From Castellaniella sp041677825 (GTDB lineage: Bacteria; Pseudomonadota; Gammaproteobacteria; Burkholderiales; Burkholderiaceae_B), in NCBI RefSeq assembly GCF_041677825.1, contig NZ_JBAYPG010000050.1, positions 1-5,713 on the forward strand: a DNA stretch of 5,713 nucleotides, in the 5' to 3' direction. A program made the position numbers and the translations under genes. The notes beneath the pieces were generated by a model that saw nothing but the letters and a program-made list of their open reading frames with translations, had not been told where the DNA came from and searched no databases. The stretch's first letter is position 1; every line of letters begins with the position of its first letter. Shown here one piece after another: positions 1 to 4,972 of this stretch.

Positions 1-46
1 GGCTTCTTGCTTGAACCCCGGCGGATGAGCGCCAGGAAACCAAAAA

Positions 47-222
47 TGCCCCGCCTGTGCCGTCAAGGCCGGCATCCCGGAACCGGAGGTTCACGGTGGT
101 CGCCATCAGCCAGGTATTGGGCCATCCAGATGAAGGAAGCTCACCCACCTGTCAATCCGGCAACCGATGCCTTTGGCATTGGTTCAAGGAATGATAGGCC
201 TGGTCACGAACACGGCAGGGAC
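47..222 (-). ncRNA. ssrS: 6S RNA, regulator of RNA polymerase
   Basis: 6S RNA mimics an open promoter, binds the housekeeping sigma-factor form of RNA polymerase and damps transcription in stationary phase. On the minus strand the two ends pair as a closing stem: CCCTGCCGTG (220-211) with CACAGGCGGGG (59-49), allowing one bulged A and a G-U pair. The 5' side carries TTCCTTGAACC, then a small hairpin, ATGCC-AAA-GGCAT (178-167), flanked by AACC/GGTT pairing. The 3' side carries GAACC-TCC-GGTTC (92-80). A long rod with a central bubble flanked by such hairpins is the 6S architecture. The position directly downstream of zapA is the classic proteobacterial location. The length of about 176 nt compares with 184 nt in E. 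coli. Five Us (46-42) follow the 3' end. Both ends are estimated to within a few bases. There is no clear promoter of its own, so it may be partly processed from the zapA transcript (inference). Confidence 0.9.
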
Positions 223-233
223 TTGATCAAACC

Positions 234-251
234 CCCGGCGGCAACGCCGGG
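234..251 (-). terminator. GC-rich hairpin between zapA and 6S RNA
   Basis: On the minus strand a perfect 7-bp stem, CCCGGCG (251-245) with CGCCGGG (240-234), closes a TTGC loop. It sits 13 bases after the zapA stop and about 12 bases before the estimated 6S 5' end. Only GG and three Ts follow, so it is a poor intrinsic terminator by the U-tract criterion. It could instead be a weak attenuator, or a transcript-end or processing structure separating zapA mRNA from 6S RNA. The hairpin is seen directly; its function is inferred. Confidence 0.4.
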
Positions 252-263
252 CGCAAAAACCTG

Positions 264-566
264 TCAAACGGAGAGCCCTGGAACCTGATCGAGCACACCG
301 TTGATGTCTTCGATTTTACTCTTGAAATCGCCCAGGGCAAGTTGCCCCAGGGGCCCATCCGGGGCTCGCATGGCCAGCAGTTCGATGGCGGTCTGTATGG
401 CCGCCATGACGGCAATGCGTTCGGCACTGCCAATCTTGCCGGCCGCCTTGATGGACTGCATGCGTTGATCGACCAGCCGCACCGCCGCAAGCAGGGCCGG
501 TTTTTCATCAGCGGGGCAGGCCAGGGAATACTCGCGCCCCAGAATGGAGACATCCACACGTTCCAT
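264..566 (-). CDS. zapA: Cell division protein ZapA (Z-ring associated)
   Basis: ZapA is a small cytoplasmic protein that binds FtsZ and bundles its protofilaments, stabilising the Z-ring. The 100-residue product is close to the E. coli length of 109. It begins with the family signature MERVDVSILGREYSLACP, the N-terminal FtsZ-binding fold. A segment VDQRMQSIK near residues 32-40 follows, then the conserved helix around GSAERIAVMAAIQTAIELL (46-64), which leads into the C-terminal oligomerisation helix. The start ATG is preceded by GGAGA about eight bases upstream. The ATG lies 2 bases after the stop of the coiled-coil gene, so the two are probably co-translated. 6S RNA follows on the same strand, an arrangement conserved across many proteobacteria. 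The reading frame is intact. Confidence 0.95.
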   Translation of the reverse strand: MERVDVSILGREYSLACPADEKPALLAAVRLVDQRMQSIKAAGKIGSAERIAVMAAIQTAIELLAMRAPDGPLGQLALGDFKSKIEDINGVLDQVPGLSV

Positions 567-568
567 GA

Positions 569-970
569 TCAGTTCTCCGCGCCGGGAAGGCGCTCGAGGA
601 TGAGCTCGATCTGCTGCTGGGCCCCGGTGGCAGCCGCGCGCAGGCGGTCGCGCTCGCTGACCGCGCGTTCGAGCTGGTGCGCAAGCGCCTGTGCGCGACC
701 CTGGCTGTCCTGCAGGTGGTCTTCGAGCTCTTTGCGCAGCCGTTCGGACTCGAGGTGTGCCACCTGCAGGCCTTTTTCGTGCTCCGCCAACTGCTCGTTG
801 GCCTGCACAAGCGCCTTCTGGTCCTGGGCGGCCTGCTCGCGCAACCGTCGATGCTGCTCTTCGAGCCCCTGGATGCGCACGGCCTGTGCCTCGGATTCGG
901 CACGCGCCTGCTGCAACAGGGCCACGACCTGCCGTATCCGGGTTGCCAGCTTGTCTAGATCCTGTAGCAT
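569..970 (-). CDS. ZapB-like coiled-coil protein next to ZapA
   Basis: This 133-residue cytoplasmic protein is almost wholly predicted coiled coil: rich in L, E, Q, R and A, without membrane segment or signal peptide. It opens with MLQDLDKLATRIRQVVALL and ends with a segment, ERDRLRAAATGAQQQIELIL (106-125), followed by ERLPG. Both ends resemble short ZapB-type proteins encoded beside zapA, which bind ZapA and link the Z-ring to other division factors. The known ZapB-type proteins I recall are about 70-110 residues, so this one is somewhat long. The reading frame extends upstream to 1090, but that extension would overlap rppH by about 115 bases and reads as non-coiled, Cys/Arg-rich sequence. 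The ATG at 970 lies 4 bases after the rppH stop and has AAGG-type purines upstream, so I chose it. The ZapB role is inferred from neighbourhood and composition; coiled coils are poor evidence of homology. Confidence 0.8.
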   Translation of the reverse strand: MLQDLDKLATRIRQVVALLQQARAESEAQAVRIQGLEEQHRRLREQAAQDQKALVQANEQLAEHEKGLQVAHLESERLRKELEDHLQDSQGRAQALAHQLERAVSERDRLRAAATGAQQQIELILERLPGAEN

Positions 971-974
971 GCCT

Positions 975-1535
975 TCAGACCTTGGGTTGAGCTGCCGAAG
1001 CAGGTGCCAGAACAGCCGCCTCGGAGCGGCGGTGGTGCCGCAAATAACGATTTTCATGCCCGCGCGCAAACAGCAGGTCCGAGAGCTCATTCAGGGCCCG
1101 CGAATACACGTCTCGCTTGAATTCTATAACGGCATCGAGCGGCACCCAGTAGGCGTTCCAGCGCCAGGCGTCGAATTCGGGGGTGGCCGTGGCCCGCAGG
1201 CTCACGTCGCAATCACGACCTACCATGCGCAACAGGAACCAGATCTGCTTCTGCCCGCGATAATGGCCGCGCAGTTCGCGCCGGACATAGTGATCGGGTA
1301 CATCGTAACGCAGCCAGTCTCGTGTCCGCCCCAGAATGCGCACATGTTCTGCCTGCAGACCAGTTTCTTCGTGCAGTTCGCGGTACATCGCCTGCACAGG
1401 CGATTCACCATGTTTGATACCCCCTTGGGGGAACTGCCACGCATGCTCCTTGATGCGTTTGCCCCAGAACACCTGGTTTTTGCGATTGACCAGAACAATG
1501 CCTACGTTGGGACGGTAGCCTTCGCGATCCAGCAT
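975..1535 (-). CDS. rppH: RNA pyrophosphohydrolase RppH (Nudix hydrolase)
   Basis: RppH converts 5'-triphosphate or diphosphate RNA ends to monophosphates, which triggers RNase E-dependent mRNA decay. The 186-residue product starts MLDREGYRPNVGIVLVNR, as is typical of proteobacterial RppH. It carries a full Nudix box at residues 38-60: G38, E44, then R52-E53-L54-x-E56-E57-x-G59-L60. The metal-binding glutamates fall at 53, 56 and 57, the same numbers as in E. coli RppH. The WQFPQGGI segment (33-40) precedes the box, and the C-terminal part around EFDAWRWNAYW is also family-like. A TTG at 1559 would add eight residues, but the ATG at 1535 has a strong AGAGGTGG ribosome site just upstream and gives the usual family N-terminus. 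It is the first gene of the minus-strand cluster and is divergent from proS. The last about 20 residues are low in conservation. Confidence 0.96.
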   Translation of the reverse strand: MLDREGYRPNVGIVLVNRKNQVFWGKRIKEHAWQFPQGGIKHGESPVQAMYRELHEETGLQAEHVRILGRTRDWLRYDVPDHYVRRELRGHYRGQKQIWFLLRMVGRDCDVSLRATATPEFDAWRWNAYWVPLDAVIEFKRDVYSRALNELSDLLFARGHENRYLRHHRRSEAAVLAPASAAQPKV

Positions 1536-1573
1536 GGGCCACCTCTGCCATGAATTCAATACAATTACCGTCG

Positions 1574-1579
1574 ATTATA
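1574..1579 (-). promoter_or_regulatory. Candidate -10 box of the rppH promoter
   Basis: A perfect TATAAT reads on the minus strand about 39 bases upstream of the rppH ATG, inside the 66-base gap between rppH and proS. Seventeen bases further upstream is TGGTCG (1602-1597), which matches only three of six positions of the -35 consensus and includes the A of the proS start codon. No extended -10 TG is present. The same AT-rich island reads TTATAC on the plus strand and could also serve a proS promoter, but no good plus-strand -35 is visible. The hexamer is certain; promoter function is inferred. Confidence 0.45.
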
Positions 1580-1601
1580 CGTACCTACCGGGATCTCGAC
1601 C

Positions 1602-3365
1602 ATGCGCGCCAGCCAGTACCACCTGAACACCCTGAAAGAAGCTCCTGCAGAGGCCGAAGTGATCAGCCATCAGCTCATGACCCGGGCGGGCATGATCCGC
1701 AAGGTTGCCGGCGGGATCTACAGCTATATGCCAATGGGCCTGAAGGTCCTGCGCAAGATTGAAGCCATCGTACGCGAAGAGATGAATCGCGCGGGCGCCA
1801 TCGAGTTGCTCATGCCCATCGTGCAACCCGCCGAACTCTGGCAGGAGTCGGGGCGCTGGGATGCCTATGGCCCCGAACTGTTGCGCCTGCACGACCGGCA
1901 TGACCGGGACTTCGTGCTCCAGCCCACCTCCGAAGAAGTGATCACCGACATTGCACGCAACGAGATCCACAGCTGGCGTCAGCTGCCGCTGAATTTCTAC
2001 CATATCCAGACCAAGTTTCGCGACGAGCGGCGCCCGCGCTTCGGTCTGATGCGTGGCAGGGAATTCATCATGAAGGATGCCTATTCATTCGACCGCAATG
2101 AGGAAGAAGCCCGGATCAGCTACGATCGAATGTACGATGCCTATCAGCGGATCTTTACCCGCCTGGGCCTGAATTTCCGCGCTGTCGCGGCGGATACGGG
2201 TTCAATCGGCGGCTCACGCAGCCACGAGTTCCAGGTCATTGCCGATACGAGTGAAGACCTCATCGTATACAACCCCGATACGGACTACGCCGCCAATATC
2301 GAACTGGCAGATGCGCCTTGTCTGCTGCCTGCCCGCGAAGCCGCGGGCGCGCCCCTGGAGAAGCGCTCGACACCCGATGCGCACAAGTGCGAAATCGTGG
2401 CGACCCAACTGGGCGTGCCTCTGGCACGCACCGTCAAGGCTATCGTGCTGGCCGGCGAAGACACAGGCCAGGGCACAGACCAGGCCACCCACCTGTGGCT
2501 GCTCCTGATCCGTGGCGACCATGAGGCCAACGAGACCAAGATCAGCAAGCTGCCTGGCCTCGAGGGCGGCTGGCGCATGGCCACTGAAGAGGAAATCCAG
2601 GCGACCTTTGGCTGTGTCCCGGGTTATCTGGGGCCTGTTGGCCTGTCCCGTGACCGCATCACGGTGATTGCCGACACGACGGTAGCCCGGATGGGCGACT
2701 TCGTCTGCGGCGCCAATGAGGCCGGCTACCATCTCAGTGGGGTCAACTGGGGGCGCGACCTGCCCGAGCCTGATCAGGTGGCCGACCTGCGCAACGTGAT
2801 GGCCGGCGATCCGGCACCGGGGGGCGGCACGCTGGCAATTCAGCGGGGTATCGAAGTGGGCCATGTGTTTTTCCTGGGCGACAAATACTCCAATGCCCTG
2901 AATGCCACGTTCCTGGACTCGGATGGCAAACCGACCGTCATGCAGATGGGTTGCTACGGGATCGGTGTCAGCCGCATCGCCGCGGCCGCCATCGAACAGA
3001 ATCACGATGTGCGCGGCATGATCTGGCCACTGTCGATCGCGCCCTTTGAAGTGGTGATCTGTCCCATCGGGCTGGGCAAGAGCGAGGCCGTGCGTACCGC
3101 AGCCCATCAGCTGTATCAGGAATTGCTCGCAGCGGGCGTGGATGTCGTGCTGGATGACCGCGATACGCGACCTGGCGTCATGTTTGCCGATTGGGAACTC
3201 ATTGGTGTCCCCCTGCGGGTCACCCTGGGGGACCGCAGCCTGAAGGCCGGGGCAGCCGAGATCCAGGCACGCCGGGATACCCGGCCCGATACGGTGCCCA
3301 TCCGCCAGGCCCTGGAGCACGTCCTGCAGAGGCTGAAGGCCGGCCGTCTGCAGGATACCGCTTGA
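1602..3365 (+). CDS. proS: Prolyl-tRNA synthetase, bacterial type with editing domain
   Basis: ProRS charges tRNA-Pro with proline using ATP in the cytoplasm and hydrolyses mischarged Ala-tRNA-Pro. The 587-residue protein compares with 572 in E. coli. It has the class II catalytic core at about 1-225, with motif 1 near residues 60-82 and motif 2 at FRDERRPRFGLMRGREF (139-155). The inserted YbaK-like editing domain at about 230-400 includes a lysine in ARTVKAIV at residue 279, the same number as the editing lysine of E. coli ProRS. Motif 3 is MGCYGIGVSR (449-458), and the anticodon-binding domain is at about 480-575, with the DDRDTRPGVMFADWELIGVP block. The N-terminus MRASQYHLNTLKEAPAEAE is the usual bacterial start. 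The ribosome site is weak (GGGA about 8 bases before the ATG). The editing domain carries a few extra residues (GEDTGQGTDQATH, 285-297) compared with the Bordetella sequence as I recall it. The frame is intact. Confidence 0.98.
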   Translation: MRASQYHLNTLKEAPAEAEVISHQLMTRAGMIRKVAGGIYSYMPMGLKVLRKIEAIVREEMNRAGAIELLMPIVQPAELWQESGRWDAYGPELLRLHDRHDRDFVLQPTSEEVITDIARNEIHSWRQLPLNFYHIQTKFRDERRPRFGLMRGREFIMKDAYSFDRNEEEARISYDRMYDAYQRIFTRLGLNFRAVAADTGSIGGSRSHEFQVIADTSEDLIVYNPDTDYAANIELADAPCLLPAREAAGAPLEKRSTPDAHKCEIVATQLGVPLARTVKAIVLAGEDTGQGTDQATHLWLLLIRGDHEANETKISKLPGLEGGWRMATEEEIQATFGCVPGYLGPVGLSRDRITVIADTTVARMGDFVCGANEAGYHLSGVNWGRDLPEPDQVADLRNVMAGDPAPGGGTLAIQRGIEVGHVFFLGDKYSNALNATFLDSDGKPTVMQMGCYGIGVSRIAAAAIEQNHDVRGMIWPLSIAPFEVVICPIGLGKSEAVRTAAHQLYQELLAAGVDVVLDDRDTRPGVMFADWELIGVPLRVTLGDRSLKAGAAEIQARRDTRPDTVPIRQALEHVLQRLKAGRLQDTA

Positions 3366-3413
3366 CTCGGTTGCGACGCACGCCCCAACCTGTCACAAGG
3401 CCTCACCAAAATC

Positions 3414-3836
3414 ATGACTGCCGATACACCCGCCCGTTACACCGAATGGCCTGTTCGCGTATATTACGAGGATACCGACACCGGGGGTGTCGTGTACTAT
3501 GCCAACTATCTCAAGTTCTTCGAGCGCGCACGTACCGAATGGTTGCGTGGCCTCGGGCTTGACCAACGCATGCTTGCGATACAAGAACACATCCTGTTTG
3601 TCGTCCGACGTGCAGACGTGGCCTGGCGCCAACCGGCACGACTCGACGACAGTCTCATGATCCGCACACGCATGTGCGAACTGGGGGCGTCTTCGATGCT
3701 GTTCGACCAGCAGGCGTGCCGCGGCAGCACCGTGCTGGCAGATGGGCGGATTCAGGTCTGCGCCGTCAATGCCACCAGTTTCAAACCCGTGCGTATTCCT
3801 CCCACCCTCCGCATACTTCTGCACAAGGCACAGTAA
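3414..3836 (+). CDS. ybgC: Tol-Pal system acyl-CoA thioesterase YbgC
   Basis: YbgC is a cytoplasmic hotdog-fold thioesterase that hydrolyses acyl-CoA, or acyl carrier protein-linked substrates in some species. It is encoded at the head of tol-pal operons, where its exact role is not settled. The 140-residue product (134 in E. coli) has the signature WPVRVYYEDTDTGGVVYYAN at residues 12-31, followed by YLKFFERARTEWLR. Asp22 in EDTDTGG aligns with the catalytic Asp18 of the E. coli enzyme. The later segments (FVVRRADVAWRQPARLDD, and ICAVN-like VCAVNATSFKPVRIP near the C-terminus) also fit the family. It starts 48 bases after the proS stop with no terminator between them, so read-through from proS is possible. 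The ribosome site is poor: AAGG lies about 13 bases before the ATG. tolQ begins 4 bases after its stop. Confidence 0.95.
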   Translation: MTADTPARYTEWPVRVYYEDTDTGGVVYYANYLKFFERARTEWLRGLGLDQRMLAIQEHILFVVRRADVAWRQPARLDDSLMIRTRMCELGASSMLFDQQACRGSTVLADGRIQVCAVNATSFKPVRIPPTLRILLHKAQ

Positions 3837-3840
3837 CCAA

Positions 3841-4515
3841 ATGCAAGCCAATAGCGATCTTTCGCTGCTTTCTCTCATAGGCAATGCCAGCCTGCCCGTC
3901 CAACTGGTCATGCTGCTTTTGCTGATCGCTTCGGTGGTGTCGTGGGCCTTCATCTTCAGCAAGTGGTCGGCGCTGAAACGGGCCGATGCACAGACCAGCC
4001 GTTTCGAGGAAGACTTCTGGGCGGGTGGCGATCTCACGGTGCTGCAGCAGGCCATCGCCAGCCGACGCAGCGAATACGGTGCCCTGGCACGGATATTCGA
4101 TTCGGGCATGACCGAATACCTCAAGTCACGCCGCGCGCAGAACCGTGGCGATGCCTTGCTGGATACGCCACGCCGGGCCATGAAGGCGGCTTTTCAGCGC
4201 GAAGTGGACACGCTCGAGACCCACTTGAACTTTCTTGCTTCCACGGGCTCGGTCAGCCCCTATGTGGGCCTGCTTGGCACGGTCTGGGGCATCATGCACG
4301 CGTTCATGGGCCTGTCCACGATGCAGCAGGCCACGTTGGCTGCGGTAGCCCCAGGTATTGCCGAAGCCCTGATTGCCACTGCGATCGGCCTGTTTGCTGC
4401 CATACCCGCCGTGCTGGCCTATAACCGCTATACCAGCAAGATCGACAGGCTGGCCATGCGCTTCGAGAGTTTCATCGACGAATTCCTGAATATCCTGCAA
4501 CGGCAGGTGCACTGA
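3841..4515 (+). CDS. tolQ: TolQ, proton-channel subunit of the Tol-Pal motor
   Basis: TolQ is the MotA/ExbB-family inner-membrane subunit that, with TolR, uses the proton gradient to drive TolA during outer-membrane constriction. The product has 224 residues (230 in E. coli). Three membrane segments are visible: about 18-40 (LPVQLVMLLLLIASVVSWAF), 132-156 (including SPYVGLLGTVWGIM) and 168-194 (including PGIAEALIATAIGLFAAIP). A large cytoplasmic loop lies between the first two. Threonines in LLGTVWG (147) and LIATAIG (180) correspond to the channel-lining threonines of TolQ (T145 and T178 in E. coli). The frame is open from 3742 upstream, but that extension lies inside ybgC and is not TolQ-like; the ATG at 3841 starts MQANSDLSLLSLI, a normal N-terminus. 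The only visible ribosome-site candidate is AAGG about 11 bases upstream, so translation may depend on coupling to ybgC. Confidence 0.96.
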   Translation: MQANSDLSLLSLIGNASLPVQLVMLLLLIASVVSWAFIFSKWSALKRADAQTSRFEEDFWAGGDLTVLQQAIASRRSEYGALARIFDSGMTEYLKSRRAQNRGDALLDTPRRAMKAAFQREVDTLETHLNFLASTGSVSPYVGLLGTVWGIMHAFMGLSTMQQATLAAVAPGIAEALIATAIGLFAAIPAVLAYNRYTSKIDRLAMRFESFIDEFLNILQRQVH

Positions 4516-4946
4516 TGAACACATTGAACACCCGCCGTCGCCGGCGCCTGAACAATGACATCAATGTGGTACCTTACATCGATGTTATGCTCGTGTTGCT
4601 GGTCATCTTCATGGTAACTGCGCCCATGATCACGCCCGGCCAGATCGAACTGCCCACGGTCGGCACGGCCTCCGAAGTACCGCTCACCCCCGTGGAAGTG
4701 CAGATCGATGCCCAGGGCCATCTGGCCCTAAGGCTGCGCGAAGGTTCGACGTCATTTCGGCCAGTCGACAAGGCCAACCTGCCTGCCGAGATCCAGGCGC
4801 TGGCCACCCCCGATACCCCCGTCGTGATTTCGGCCGATGGCCAGGTTCCCTACGAAACAGTCATGCAGATCATGGATCAGTTGCGTGACGCAGGTGTCGC
4901 TCGTCTGGGCCTGCTCGTCAACCAGACTGCTCAGCCGCGCCCCTGA
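4515..4946 (+). CDS. tolR: TolR, ExbD-family partner of TolQ
   Basis: TolR is a single-pass inner-membrane protein that completes the TolQ proton channel and has a periplasmic peptidoglycan-binding domain. The 143-residue product (142 in E. coli) has a short Arg-rich cytoplasmic head (TRRRRRLNND, 6-15). One membrane helix at about 18-38 follows, bearing the essential proton-carrying aspartate in VPYIDVMLVLL. That residue is Asp23, the same number as in E. coli TolR. The periplasmic ExbD/TolR fold follows, including the TPVVISADGQVPYETVMQIM strand-helix block (99-118) and an LGLLVN end. The ATG overlaps the tolQ stop by one base (TGATG), a classic translational-coupling arrangement, with AGGTG just upstream as ribosome site. 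Membrane topology and gene order leave little doubt. Confidence 0.96.
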   Translation: MNTLNTRRRRRLNNDINVVPYIDVMLVLLVIFMVTAPMITPGQIELPTVGTASEVPLTPVEVQIDAQGHLALRLREGSTSFRPVDKANLPAEIQALATPDTPVVISADGQVPYETVMQIMDQLRDAGVARLGLLVNQTAQPRP

Positions 4947-4972
4947 AGCACCCCGACGGCGACAATTGCTTC

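Noticed and set aside
1..30. A GGGTTCAAGC segment on the minus strand that looks like a tRNA T-loop.
   Set aside because: The flanking bases do not pair into a 5-bp T-stem, and no acceptor or anticodon stems are present in the available sequence.
262..267. A perfect TTGACA on the minus strand overlapping the zapA stop codon, as a possible -35 box for 6S RNA.
   Set aside because: At 16-18 bases of spacing there is only GC-rich hairpin sequence and no -10-like hexamer. The nearest candidate, TTTGAT (231-226), is about 30 bases away.
7..288. A 93-codon plus-strand frame over the 6S RNA region.
   Set aside because: The region is explained by 6S RNA on the other strand; the translation shows no family features and has no convincing ribosome site.
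342..1553. A 403-codon open frame on the plus strand running antisense across zapA, the coiled-coil gene and rppH.
   Set aside because: It lies opposite three well-supported genes. Its translation is rich in Ser, Cys and Arg in the middle, changes character with each gene beneath it and shows no recognisable domain. High GC makes such long antisense frames common.
2214..3320. A 368-codon open frame on the minus strand inside proS.
   Set aside because: It is the complement of a conserved proS coding region, with His/Gly/Gln-rich composition typical of an antisense shadow in GC-rich DNA, and no known motif.
3369..3390. GGTTG and CAACC between proS and ybgC as a possible terminator stem.
   Set aside because: The stem is only 5 bp with a 12-base loop and no following T-run, so it is not a credible intrinsic terminator.
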